Shown here piece by piece: positions 46,297-57,066 of a stretch of 64,000 bases of DNA. Source of the DNA: Astragalus membranaceus (Eukaryota > Streptophyta > Magnoliopsida > Fabales > Fabaceae); the NCBI GenBank assembly GCA_039519185.1, contig CM076854.1, forward strand, positions 69,379,448-69,443,447, read 5' to 3'. Below the pieces are notes generated by a model. It saw only the letters and a list, made by a program, of their open reading frames with translations, searched no databases and was not told the DNA's origin. A program made the position numbers and the translations under genes. How positions within the stretch are numbered: position 1 is the stretch's first letter; the number at the start of each line of letters is the position of its first letter.

Positions 46297-47595
46297 TTTT
46301 TTTTTAAGTAAACATTTTTTTTTTAAAATTTATTAATAAAATAAAGAGAGATATAAAAAGCACAAGGGGGGATTATACCAAAACCCTTGGTAATAAGGAC
46401 AGTAATAGAATGCCCAACAAGGCCTCTAAAATAAACAACCATAGAACTCTAATGGAAGAAATTCTAAGGCGAACAGAAAACCCGAAAGGAGGCAAGGCAA
46501 CACCTGAGAGTCCCCACACAACCTCCACCCACCACCTCCTGAACTCACACTCCAAATCACAACAGCCTGCATCACCTCGCTATCCTCACATTAAGCACAT
46601 CACAAAGCATCGAGGTTAGAGGTGGAGGCCCGGAGACGATTGGGAGGGGGCAAAGAAGCGGAAGGCAAAGGGGGAGGAGCCCGGCGATCTGCAAACTGCA
46701 ATCTGGCGTCCGACAAGGTACAAACTATCGAATCAACACCCACCGACAGCACACCCCAAGACATTCGGCACCGTGATTCCAGCCACCATCGCGAAGTCGT
46801 GCTACTGGCCAACACCGCGACAACACCTAGCTTGATCGAGGTAGCCGAGCCACCAACCACCACCGCGGCCTTGCGCCCCCGGCCAACACCGTGGCACAAT
46901 CAAGCAAAACCGCGAGCGACAGGGAGAAGTGCCCACGACAAAAGGAGAGGAGGCGTGACTGCGGGTCCAAAGTCCGAAACGACAGCCACCATTGCGAACA
47001 TCAGACAAACCACCGTGAACCACCGCGAACCACCGCGAAACACCGCAAAACACTGCATCAGAACCAACCCCTGCACGAACAGAGCCACAAACCACCGCGA
47101 ACAGAAGCACTCCATAGTACCTCCAAAAGCGCGCAGATCCACCAACAGGGAGATCCGACCATCAACGCCTCGGGGGAGAGGCCGTGGACGTCACAGAGGA
47201 GATCTGATCCGAGGAAAGGGAGCCCCCAACGGCGGTTCCAACCCAAGCAGCGCCCAACCCATTTTTATTAATTTACAGCCACCGGAACAACCGAAGTCGA
47301 AGATCCAACCACGAAACGGCGACGGCGCAAGAACTTATCCAGATCCAGATCGCGAAGAGATCCAAATCGCTTAGCAACATATCCAACAGATCCAAAAGAG
47401 AAACACATAGAAGCGCAGATCAGAGGAACAGACTCAACCAGACCGAAGCCAATAGCGACAGCAGGGCGAAGGAGCACCGAGAGGAGAGGGGAAGAAACCG
47501 GGGAGGGAGCCCCCCCCTCCCAGCGGCGGCTGCGCTACTTTCTTTCTTTCTCCTGGAGCACTTTTCGTCAACTCCGAACGATGCTCTTTTCTATC
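46297..47595 (-). mobile_element. Non-autonomous L1-like retroposon inside the kinase exon
   Basis: A 17-bp target duplication TCTTGGTTGTTCAATTT flanks it (46280-46296 and 47596-47612). The left side has a T-run (46297-46305), the poly-A tail of a minus-strand insertion, followed by an L1-style 3' UTR (ATTATACCAAAACCCTTGG resembles ACATAAACCAAAACCCCTGC of the LINE at 22983). The right, 5' part is GC-rich. No endonuclease or reverse transcriptase is encoded, so it is an internally deleted LINE or chimeric retroposon. Long Arg/Pro-rich frames in the GC-rich part look spurious. Confidence 0.85.
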
Positions 47596-47764
47596 TCTTG
47601 GTTGTTCAATTTAGCAAGAGGAGAAGTTGTTGATTTATGAATTCATGCCTCATGGAAGTCTGGATTACTTTCTTTTTGGTTGGAGCTCAGTTTAAATCCA
47701 ATGTTTTAATTTTTTTTTACGGTGAAATAGTCTCCATGCTTACTTGGAAGTGAATATTTTCCAG

Positions 47765-50700
47765 ACTCAACAAGAGGTAAGTTATTGGGTTCGGCTATGA
47801 GATTCGAAATTGTTGGTGGAATTGCACGAAGACTTCTCTACTTTCATCGAGATTCCAGGCTAAAAACCATCCATAGAGACTTGAAAGCAAGTAATGTTCT
47901 TCTTGATAGTAATATGAATCCAAAAACATCAGACTTTGGTATGGCAAAAACACTTGACCTAGATCAAGATGAAGCAAATACAAATAGCGTGATCAGAACA
48001 TTGTGAGTATTTTTAAAAAAAATTTAGTTTTATTTTGTAATCAGCCACTTTTCTAAATTAACTTCTCACCATGAACTCGAATATTTGAATCATCCTATCT
48101 GCTTCCAATATTAAAGTTGTCATACATCTGCCCTCTTGTTTTTTATTTTGAACACTTTTCTTTTTGTGCAGTGGTTATATGCCTTCAGAATATGATGTGC
48201 ATGAATCTTTTTCGAACAAATATGATGTCTTCAGCTTTGGTGTGCTTGTAATAAAGATAATAAGTGGAAGGAAAAACAGGGAATTTTTGATGAAATAGTC
48301 TCCATGCTTACTTGGAAGTAAATATTTTTCAGACTCAACAAGACGTAAGTTATTGGGTTGGTCTTGAGATTCGAAATTGTTGGTGGAACTGCACGAAGAC
48401 TTCTCTCCCTTCATCGAGACTCCTGGCTAAAAACCATCCATAGAGACTTGAAAGCAAGTAATGTTCTTCTTGATAGCAATATGAATCCAAAAACATCAGA
48501 CTTTGGTATGGCAAAAACATTTGACCTAGATCAAGATGAAGCAAATACAAATAGCGTTATCAGAACATTGTGAGTATGTTTTAACTTTTTTTATTTTTAT
48601 TTTGTAATCAGCCACTTTTCTTAATTAACTTCTCACCATGAACTCGAATATTTGAATCATCCTATCTGCTTGCAATATTTAAGTTGTCATACATCTTCTC
48701 TCTTGTTTTTTATTTTGAACACTTTTCTTTTTGTGCAGTGGTTATATGCCTTCGGAATATGTTGTGCATGGATCTTTTTCGAACAAATATGATGTCTTTA
48801 GCTTTGGTGTGCTTGTACTAAAGATAATAAGTGGAAGGAAAAATAGGGGATTTTCAATGAAATAGTCTCCATGCTTACTTGGAAGTGAATATTTTTCAGA
48901 CTCAAGAAGACGTAAGTTATTGGGTTCGACTATGAGATTCGAAATTGTTGGTGGAATTGCACAAAGACTTCTCTACCTTCATCGAGACTCCAGGCTAAAA
49001 ACCATCCATAGAGACTTGAAAGCAAGTAAGGTTCTTCTTGATAGTAATATGAGTCCAAAAACATCGGGCTTTGGTATGGCAAAAACATTTGACCTAGATC
49101 AATATGAAGCAAATACAAATAGCGTGATCAGAACATTGTGAGTATTTTTGAACTTTTTTTAGTTTTATTTTGTAATCAGCCACTTTTCTTAATTAACTTC
49201 TCACCATGAACTCGAATATTTGAATCATCCTATCTGCTTGCAATGATAAGGTTGTCATATATCTACCCTCTTGTTTTTATTTTGGACACTTTTCTTTTTG
49301 TGCAGTGGTTATATGCCCTCGGAATATGCTATGCATGGATCTTTTTCGAAACAAATATGATGTCTTCAACTTTGGTGTGTTTGTACTCGAGATAATAAGT
49401 GGAAGGAAAAACAAGGGATTTTTGATGAATTAGTCTCCATGCTTACTTGGAAGTGAATATTTTTCAGACTCAACAAGACGTAAGTTATTGGGTTGGGCTA
49501 TGCAATTCGAAATTGTTGGTGGAATTGCACGAAGACTTCTCTACCTTCATCGAGACTTTAGGCTAAAAGCCATCCATAGTGACTTGAAAGCAAGTAATGT
49601 TCTTCTTGATAGCAATATGAATCCAAAAACATCAGACTTTGGTATGGCAAAAACATTTGACCTAGATCAAGATGAAGCAAATACAAATAGCGTGATCAGA
49701 ACATTGTGAGTATTTTTTAACTTTTTTTATTTTTATTTGGTAATCAACCACTTTTCTTAATTAACTTCTCACCATGAACTCGAATATGTGAATCATCCTA
49801 TCTGCTTGAAATATTAAAGTTGTCATACATCTGCTCTCTTGTTTTTTATTTTGAACACTTTTCTTTTTGTGCAGTGGTTATATGCCTTCGAAATATGCTG
49901 TGCATGGATCTTTTTCGAACAAATATGATGTCTTCAGCTTTGGTGTGCTTGTACTAAAGATAATAAGTGGAAGGAAAAACATGGGATTTTCAATGAAATA
50001 GTCTCCATGCTTACTGGGAAGTGAATATTTTTCAGACTCAACAAGACGTAAGTTATTGGGTTTGGCTATGAGATTCGAAATTGTTGGTGGAATTGCACGA
50101 AGACTTCTTTACCTTCATCGAGACTCCAGGCTAAAAACCATCCATAGAGACTTGAAAGCAAGTAATGTTCTTCTTGATAGTAATATGAATCCAGGAACAT
50201 CGGACTTTGGTATGGCAAAAACATTTGACCTAGATCAAGATGAAGCAAATACAAATAGCATGATCAGAACATTATGAGTATTTTTGAACTTTTTTTTAGT
50301 TTTATTTTGTAATCAGGCACTTTTCTTAATTAACTTCTCACCATGAACTCGAATATTTGAATCATTCTATATGCTTGCAATATTAAAGTTGTCATACATC
50401 TGCTCTCTTGTTTTTTTATTTTGAACACCTTTCTTTTTGTGCAGTGGTTATATGCCTTCAGAATATGCTGTGCATGGATCTTTTTCGAACAAATATGATT
50501 TCTTGAGCTTTGGTGTGCTTGTACTAAAGATAATAAGTGGAAGGAAAAACAGGGGATTTTCAATGAAATAGTCTCCATGCTTACTTGGAAGTGAATATTT
50601 TTCAGACTCAACAAGACGTAAGCTATTGGGTTGGGCTATGCAATTTGAAATTGTTGATGGAATTGCACGAAGACTTCTCTACCTTCATCAAGACTCTAGG

Positions 50701-51129
50701 CTAAAAATCATTCATAGAGACTTGAAAGCAGGTAATGTTCTTCTTGATAGTAATATGAATCCAAAAACATCAGACTTTGGTATGGTACGAACATTTGACC
50801 TAGATCATGATGAAGCAAATACAAATAGCGTGATCAGAACATTGTGAGTATGTTTGAACTTTTTTTATTTTTATTTTGTAATTAGCCACTTTTCTTAATT
50901 AACTTCTCACTATGAACTCGAATATTTGAATCATCCTATCTGTTTGCAATATTAAGGTTGTCATACATCTGCCCTCTTGTTTTTTATTTTGAACACTTTT
51001 GTTTTTCTGCAGTGGTTATATGCCTTCGAAATATTTTCTGCGTGGAGCTTTTTCGGTCAATTATGATGTCTTCAGCTTTGGTGTGCTTGTACTAAAGATA
51101 ATAAGTGGAAGGAAAAACAGGGGATTTTC
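47765..51129 (+). repeat. Six tandem copies (about 568 bp) of a kinase exon pair
   Basis: First exons of the units start after TTTTCAG or TTTCCAG at 47765, 48333, 48900, 49468, 50036 and 50606, a spacing of 567-570 bp. Each unit has an exon of about 238 bp encoding IHRDLKASNVLLDSNMNPKT and the DFG loop, a GTGAGTAT intron, and an exon starting TGGTTATATGCC encoding GYMPSEYAVHGSFSNKYDVF and GVLVLKIISGRKN. The last second exon starts at 51013. Units are separated by a short AATGAAATAGTCTCCATGC spacer that stops the frame. Splicing within a unit keeps the frame, but joining units does not give a kinase. Confidence 0.93.
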
Positions 51130-51352
51130 TGATCCACTATTTCCCTTGTTAGAGTCAAGTGTGGTGTTTCTAATTCTAACATACCCACCAATTTTTCCTG
51201 TTGAATTTTCTTTGAATCTTATCAAGCATTCACGGGATTTAGACCCTTTGGCCTCACAAGTAGTATTTGCCCCACATAAGGCATATTGTTCACATTGATC
51301 AACAAGACCAGAGAGTTTGTTTACCCATCCATGTGTCTCATTTGACCGCACT
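51130..51352 (-). pseudogene. Inverted ectodomain fragment of the same receptor-kinase family
   Basis: On the minus strand the frame reads RSNETHGWVNKLSGL, DQCEQYALCGANTTC and GSKSRECLIRFKENSTG, the S-locus-glycoprotein/EGF-like region with its conserved Cys residues. It joins the last tandem kinase exon head-on at about 51129-51131, so an inversion or an opposite-strand gene copy is fused there. Confidence 0.8.
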
Positions 51353-52122
51353 TGATAGCCATCTGGAGTTGTCTGCTTCTCAAGATAATTGAACTTTTTA
51401 CCTGTTTAATCTCACAAGACACTTCCTCTTTATTCATTAGCAAAGTTGATCTTACTAAGTATCATTTTCTTCTTCAGGAATTCTTGTAATACTAACTCCA
51501 TTCTATGAACCTAGTATGTAAAATTTAGTATGTTCTTGTGTAATAGCTAATTGAGAAAGCCCATTAATATCAATATGGAATGAAAATTCACCTGGAGTAA
51601 GACTCTAATTTTTACTTGAAAATAAAGTAACCGCGGATAGGAATATGTTTCACCTACGCCCAAAAGTGTTGAGTTAGTCTTTAAAAGGGAAGTAGACAAC
51701 CACTATTCACTCCTTAAATGAATTTTTTTACCAAATTCTAAAGTAGCGGTTTTTTGAGTTTTTGTCGGGGTGAGGAAATCGCCTTTGAAGGTTCCATTTG
51801 TGGAAATTGGTGTTTGTTTTTCGTTATTGTTACCATCTCTTATGGGTTGGTTAGATGAGTAATCATGTTCAATTTGGAGGACATAGTTATCAAGGAGAGT
51901 AACAAAGAGTTGAGACATAACTTTTTTACGTTTTCCATTGGCTTTCTATGTGCTAAATGTTGCTATTCAAAACTCCCACACTTCCGGTTGGTCAACAACT
52001 CTAAACTCTAGCATTTTAAATGAGGGAAGAGATAAGAGAAATAAGGAAAAGCTAAGAAAAATGTTATGCAACCTTTCACAAGTTAGGAAACTCCTACGTA
52101 TAAAGTAACTTTTATGAGATAA
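51353..52122. other. No recognised gene
   Basis: A 71-codon minus-strand frame (51703-51918) has no recognisable domain, although NQPIRDGN recalls a lectin-domain start and might be a kinase-gene scrap. Otherwise AT-rich. Confidence 0.35.
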
Positions 52123-53294
52123 CTAGTATTTTACCCGTGCATACACACGGGTATGTACGGGTGATACTGTATGGTCGGTGTATTGCCATGAAGTCATAAC
52201 AATAAGAATTACATTAATCCATAATAATGTATTTGGACATTAGAGGTAAAATATGTATCCCCGTTGACCTTCCCGTTTGCATCCTCGTTGGCACTCCAGT
52301 TGGCGATCTCGTTACCTCTCTCGTTGTCACTTCCGTTGCAGCTCCCATTGTCAGTCTCTTGTTTGAAAGTTGCAAAATTTAATAAAAGAAAAAGAAAATA
52401 AAAATATAGAGAAAATGAGATTTAATATAAAATATGCACCCCCGTTGGCGCTTCAGTTGGCACTCCTGTTGGCGTTGTGGTTGCTGCTCTCGTTGCCGCT
52501 CTTGTTGCCGCTCTCGTTGCCGCTCCTGTGCGGTGCACGAAAAATAGAAAATGAGATTTAATTATTGATTTTTTTTAGGAAAAATATGCATCCCCGTTGA
52601 CCCTCCCGTTTGCATCCTCGTTGGCACTCCCGTTGCGCTCTCGTTGCCACTCCCTTTGCCTCTCCCGTTGCCACTCCCGTTGCAGGATAAATTCATAGAG
52701 TATAATATTAGTTTAATTAATTATTGAGTATAATGTTCATTTAATAATTTAATTTTTTGAAAAAATTTAATTTTAAACTTTTGTTAGAGGTATTTCTTTT
52801 TTTACAATGGATAGTAATTAAAATCATCAATTTTACCGTTGTTAAAAAATGATTTGTTATAGTAGTTTGACTAAATTAAAATATTAGTGACTAATTATTT
52901 TTTTTAAAAAAAAAAACAGGAAAAAAATTAATTTTTTATGAAAAAAAACTGGAAAAAAATTTGAAAGTTTTAAAAAAAAAAAGTTAAAAAAAAAGTTTTT
53001 AAAAAAAAAACAGTCTTTTTAAACAAATAGCCTCATTGATGCACAGGTTTGTTTTTTTTTTAAAAATAGAAACAGTTTTTTGTTGCTTTTTGTCGGCCTG
53101 CGCAGGTTCCAGCTTTTCCTGCGTTTTTGTCGGCTTGCGATTTTTGATGCCAACTCTTTTTAAAAAAGATGTTAGTTTTTGTATTTTAGCGGTAAAATGA
53201 CGAAAATGTCCAAAAAATTGGACACGTGGCGGCTTATTGGAATGTCTAAAAAAGTCTATTTGCTAGCATGTGTTTTTATTATATTGAGAGTAGA
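52123..53294 (-). mobile_element. Inverted non-autonomous Helitron, about 1.2 kb
   Basis: On the minus strand the 3' end is CTAG (52123-52126) preceded by the hairpin acccgtgtgtatgcacgggt (52133-52152) and followed by T. A Helitron-like 5' start TCTACTCTCAATATAATAAA lies at about 53294, but the flanking base is not the expected T, so that edge is less certain. The interior holds a minisatellite and A/T-rich sequence; no protein is encoded. Confidence 0.65.
52258..52690. repeat. 12-bp minisatellite in three blocks
   Basis: Degenerate units like CGTTGCCACTCC, CGTTGGCACTCC and CGTTGCCGCTCT fill 52258-52360, 52438-52540 and 52588-52690. The blocks are separated by near-identical AT-rich spacers containing GAAAATGAGATTTAAT and AAATATGCA, which gives a higher-order repeat of about 150-170 bp. 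Confidence 0.85.
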
Positions 53295-53460
53295 CAACTA
53301 TAAATAGCACATTTTTGTATAGGCAAAATGAAATCCATTAAAGTAAAATAGGAATTTGAATAGAAACAGCGAATAATAAAACTCTATGTACCGAGTGCTT
53401 TTTGTCAAAAAATAATAATAAAACTCTGTAAATTTAATCACTTTCTCTTCTCAATAAATT

Positions 53461-53524
53461 GAAGGAGGGTTTTGCATCAGAATGTTTTAACGATGCTCCA
53501 TTACTCTTTCTTTTGCTAAAAAAT
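53461..53524 (+). repeat. LINE 3' UTR scrap
   Basis: GAAGGAGGGTTTTGCATCAG, TTTTAACGA and GCTCC match the 3' UTR of the LINE at 22983-29288 read on its own strand (GGAGGGTTTTGCATCAGAAG, TTTTAACGAGGCTCC). Only the last part of an element remains, on the plus strand. Confidence 0.65.
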
Positions 53525-53639
53525 CACTTTTTCTTCCAAAAAGATTGTTTTTTAAATGCATTCCAACATTTTTAGTAACCCAATCAATAGTACATGATAT
53601 CCAAGAAAATAACACAAATATGGCTAGAAAAATGAACCG

Positions 53640-54510
53640 TTTATAGTTTCCAAAAAAATGCTATAAGCTACTAAAAAACGCTATAAACACTTACCAAATG
53701 CTCATTAGCTATAAGATAGCGGATTGACATTGCCAAACAGAGTCTTTCTGGCAAAAAGTAGCGGCTAGCGGATGAACTTATAGTGGATACTGGATAAGCT
53801 AGCTAAAATAGTGGATAGCTTATAGCGGAAAGCTGATAGCGGATAAGTTAGCCGATGGCGAATGTAGTGTTTAGTAATGTTAGTCATTGAACTAGCTGAT
53901 AAATGTAAAATGACATAAAAGGACATGTTTAATTTATGGTTAAATTTATTTTATTTTAGGGATATAAAGGATTTATTTTATTTTATTAAGGGTAGAAAAA
54001 GAATATTATAAAATTAATGGGGGTAAGAAGGACCAAAAAGATGAGACGCTATAAGCTATAAGTTCAAACGCTACTTGAAGTAGTGTTTCAAAAAACATGC
54101 TATAAACTATCCTCAAAACTCTAACTGCTACTACTTGCCAAACATGTCTAATTTTTTCATTCGTTATCCACTAGTCAAATCCGTTATAAGCTACCATATC
54201 TGACTTGCCTCTGTTTGGCAAACCCAATCCGCTAGCTTTTAGCGGATAAGCTCATTGTAGGTGTTGGACATGACTAGCTTATAGCGTTTTTTCCCAGAAG
54301 GGTAGCTCACGTGGTTGAGTGAAAGAGACATTGTTGGTGGAAAAACGTAGGTGTACAGGGTTCGAACCCTGCTCCCCCCTCCCCTCTAACAACTAACACA
54401 ATAAATTACTAACCACTTTGCCTATCTAAAAAAAAAATTTATAGCATTTTTTGAAACGCTACTTGAAGTAGCATTTCAGCTTATAGCTTATAGCGTTTCA
54501 TTTTTTCTCC
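53640..54510. repeat. hAT-type MITE sequence rich in CTTATAGC motifs
   Basis: Many copies of AGCTTATAGC, GCTATAAG and AGCGGATA occur, together with AAACGCTACTTGAAGTAG hairpins. Opposed TTGCCAAACAGAG (about 53730-53742) and CTCTGTTTGGCAA (about 54205-54217) look like termini of this MITE family. At least two copies appear nested or adjacent; exact borders are not resolved. Confidence 0.5.
54293..54439 (+). mobile_element. tRNA-derived SINE
   Basis: A polymerase III A box (TAGCTCACGTGG, 54303-54314) and B box (GGTTCGAACCC, 54359-54369) are spaced as in SINEs. The element ends in TCTAAAAAAAAAATTT. A 13-bp target duplication with one mismatch (TATAGCGTTTTTT and TATAGCATTTTTT) flanks it within MITE sequence. 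Confidence 0.8.
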
Positions 54511-54777
54511 CATGTTTACCCTTATTACTTTAATTAAAGTCCCCATCTGTCCTCCATTAAATTCCCCATTTTTGATACCCATATACATACAAGTAATAAC
54601 TAATAAGTGTATGTATATATATTGTCAAAAAAAAAGTGTATATATATATATATATGTTTTTGATAATTTCAGTTTTTTTCTCAAAGTTACAGTTATATTT
54701 AGCTGTATAAAATTTATAGTTGTTGCATAAATTAATGCAATGCATTCTTTTTATTAATTACATGGTATGGTTAACAG

Positions 54778-54977
54778 ATGATCCCAAGAAAATTTGTGAA
54801 GAAACATCGAGAAGGCTTACCAAACACTATATATCTTAAGCCACCAAATGAGGAATCATGGGAAGTAAATTTGGCAAAATGTGCTTTGAAAACGGTTGGA
54901 AAGAATTTGCAGAGTTTCATTCTCTAGCTAATGGCCATCTTTTAGTTTCCAGATATGAAGGAACTTCCCATTTTCAG
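54778..54977 (+). pseudogene. Single exon of a B3-domain (REM-like) gene
   Basis: B3 proteins bind DNA in the nucleus. The exon lies between an acceptor GGTTAACAG and a donor CAG/GTACAT. It encodes IPRKFVKKHREGLPN and LKPPNEESWEV, then after a one-base frame change near 54870 FENGWKEFAEFHSLANGHLL and SRYEGTSHFQ, which is most of a B3 fold. The downstream intron is cut 14 bp later by a Helitron end at 54992. No other exon of the gene is visible, so this is a broken or carried-along fragment. Confidence 0.8.
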
Positions 54978-54991
54978 GTACATATCTTTAA

Positions 54992-55020
54992 CTAGCCCCA
55001 TTACCCGTGCATTGCACGGG
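54992..55020 (-). mobile_element. Inverted Helitron 3' terminus
   Basis: CTAG (54992-54995) with the hairpin cccgtgcattgcacggg (55004-55020) is a minus-strand Helitron end followed by T. The sequence just right (GGTTGGCTAAATT) could also be read as a plus-strand CTAA end. The 5' end was not identified. Confidence 0.6.
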
Positions 55021-55275
55021 GTTGGCTAAATTTCTTCGTGTAAATGAGTAATAAATTTTTTACGTATTTATTAGCAAACCTCCTTATAAAAATTCATGCT
55101 AGGTTTCTTTTTTTAATTGTACAGAGCTTGTCCACCGCGGGAATCGAACTCGAGAGTAGGGGTGTTTAAAACCGAACCAACCCAATAAAAAACCGCAAAC
55201 CGAACCAACCCAAAAAACCGCAAAAAACCGATTTTTATCGAATCTAATCGATTTGTCTCACTACAACAGATTTCT

Positions 55276-55590
55276 TAATAAGTAGCGCTTTTTTTCCCCA
55301 TAAGTAGCGCTTTCGGGCGCTACTGATGTTAGCGCTACTCTTGGTTGTTTCTCTTTGGTAGCGCTCAGGAAGCGCTCCTGAAAATAACGCATGAGTAGCG
55401 CTTTTTATACAAAGCGCTCCTCATGACTAATGCGCTGAGGAATATCAGTAGCGCTTTATTTAAGAAGCGCTCCTCATTCAGTTTATATACGTAGCGCTTA
55501 TGTAACTAAAGCGCTCCCTATCCCTAATTTTGTTTCAAATAAGTAGCGCTTATTCTCTTAAAGCGCTCCCTATTCCTAAGTTTTTTTCAA
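55276..55590. repeat. CACTA left subterminal repeats (AGCGCT array)
   Basis: About 13 copies of the palindrome AGCGCT occur in 300 bp, alternating between GTAGCGCTT-type and AAGCGCTCC-type contexts. In En/Spm, TNPA binds such subterminal motifs, so these are likely protein-binding sites. Confidence 0.85.
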
Positions 55591-55604
55591 AAAAGTTTTG
55601 CTTG

Positions 55605-56015
55605 TTTCTTCTATTGCCAGTATTACCAATTACCAATTCTCAGCTTCCCTGCATATTACCAATTACCAATTCCAGCATACAGATATCTATCCAACATATG
55701 TTTCAAACCAAATTCTATAAAGAAGGGATGTCAAGTACCAAAATTCAACAAAATGCTCATGTACCAAAATATCAACAAAATTTACAACATATCCAATGAG
55801 GTACTATAAAATTTACACCAATTACCAATTCTCAGCTTCCCTGCAACCAGCAACCAGTTTTCCAGCATACAGATATCTATCCAACTATCCAACATATGTT
55901 TCAAACCAAATTCTATAAAGAAGGGATGTCAAGTACCAAAATTCAACAAAATGCTCATGTACCAAAATATCAACAAAATTTACAACATATCCAATGAGGT
56001 ACTATAAAATTTACA
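55605..56015. repeat. Tandem duplication after the TNPA/Ulp1 stop
   Basis: A unit of about 190-200 bp (ATTACCAATTCTCAGCTTCC through AATGAGGTACTATAAAATTT) occurs twice with very few differences, immediately beyond the stop codon. It forms the 3' UTR of the minus-strand gene. An 89-codon plus-strand frame here is a by-product. Confidence 0.85.
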
Positions 56016-57031
56016 TCAATTTCGATTTGCATGAATCAAATTGATAACATGACGACACCACTCTCCTCTGACCTCGGTGATTTCCTCATCAGACATTGGA
56101 GCTCCAGACACATATTCAGGAAAATACTGAAAAAAGAAAATAAACTTAAAATTAGTTAAATATCAATTAAATATTTAATTACTTGTTAAAAAACAAATTA
56201 TCAAATTACATACATTGTTTGGGATTGTCATTTGTTGGCGAGTGATGATATCCTTCATAAATTTCATTACATGGTACCCGCAATCATCGCCATTTGATCG
56301 TTTGGGACCCTATGAAACAAAACATTAGTTATTAAATTTAATTAAATAACATATGCATAAGAATATTAATTATAAACTTACTCTTATTGCTTTCCATTTT
56401 GTAGAAGATGTTGATTTTCTGTACGAAGTCCTGACATTACGCAATCCCCAATAAGTTGCTAAAGCACTGAAACAACATCATATATATATATATATATAAC
56501 TATATTAATCGAAATACATAGATAAACTAAAATATGAAATATGCAAAGAATCTAATAACAAACCTATTAAATACTGCCACCAACTTGGCGTAGTTGTTGT
56601 AATGTCCCAGCAGTGAATCCAAATAGCAAATCAGGTCTTTTTTGGGATCAATCACCAACAATATCCAATGAGTCCTATAAAATTTTTGAATAATCAAATT
56701 AATAACAAGGATTATTTCACAAATACATATTATATACTACTGATATAGATTAAATCACTCACCCTAAGTTTATGGGTGCAAAAAACAAAGAATCACAGTT
56801 TAATTCATGCGATAGCGCCAAGCGTCGATCGATATTGGCTTTCACTTCTACCTTGTTTCTTTCCATTTGTTCCCTGCACTTGTCTATATAGTCTTGTGGC
56901 ATTGTTTTATCCAGAGGGATGTTAAGTAGAAAAGTAGTCTCAGGGCATATGAACACATATCTTTGTGTTTGTTCCGTTGGGACCAATATCTCATAGTACA
57001 AATACCTTTAATAAAAATGTATACAAATTAA

Positions 57032-57066
<35 letters not shown>

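Larger units (their letters stand above)
45481..51129 (+). pseudogene. G-type lectin receptor-like kinase pseudogene
   Basis: These kinases sit in the plasma membrane with an S-locus-type ectodomain. The remnant has a B-lectin fragment (ITPNQPIRETPLSDSSGVLE, 45540-45660) fused out of frame to a transmembrane segment ending in IRKKK (45663-45747). A juxtamembrane exon with LGQGGFGQVYK (45954-46078) and a kinase exon with GIIADGQEIAFKRL and EEFKND...KLQHRKIIKLLGC (46152 on) follow. A TAG stop follows GCSI at 47612-47614, after a 1.3-kb retroposon at 46297. The catalytic-core exon pair is then repeated six times (47765-51129). Most of the ectodomain is missing, so no functional receptor can be made. 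Confidence 0.88.

Noticed and set aside
46622..47374. 250-codon Arg/Pro/Thr-rich open frame on the plus strand
   Set aside because: It lies in the GC-rich half of a minus-strand retroposon, is low complexity and overlaps equally long frames on the other strand; no domain is visible.
47785..50847. Six separate small kinase-like genes of about 73 codons
   Set aside because: They are single exons of a tandem array bounded by splice signals, and most apparent starts are TTG or internal; not independent genes.
55530..55799. 89-codon plus-strand frame
   Set aside because: It lies in duplicated 3' UTR sequence of the minus-strand CACTA gene.
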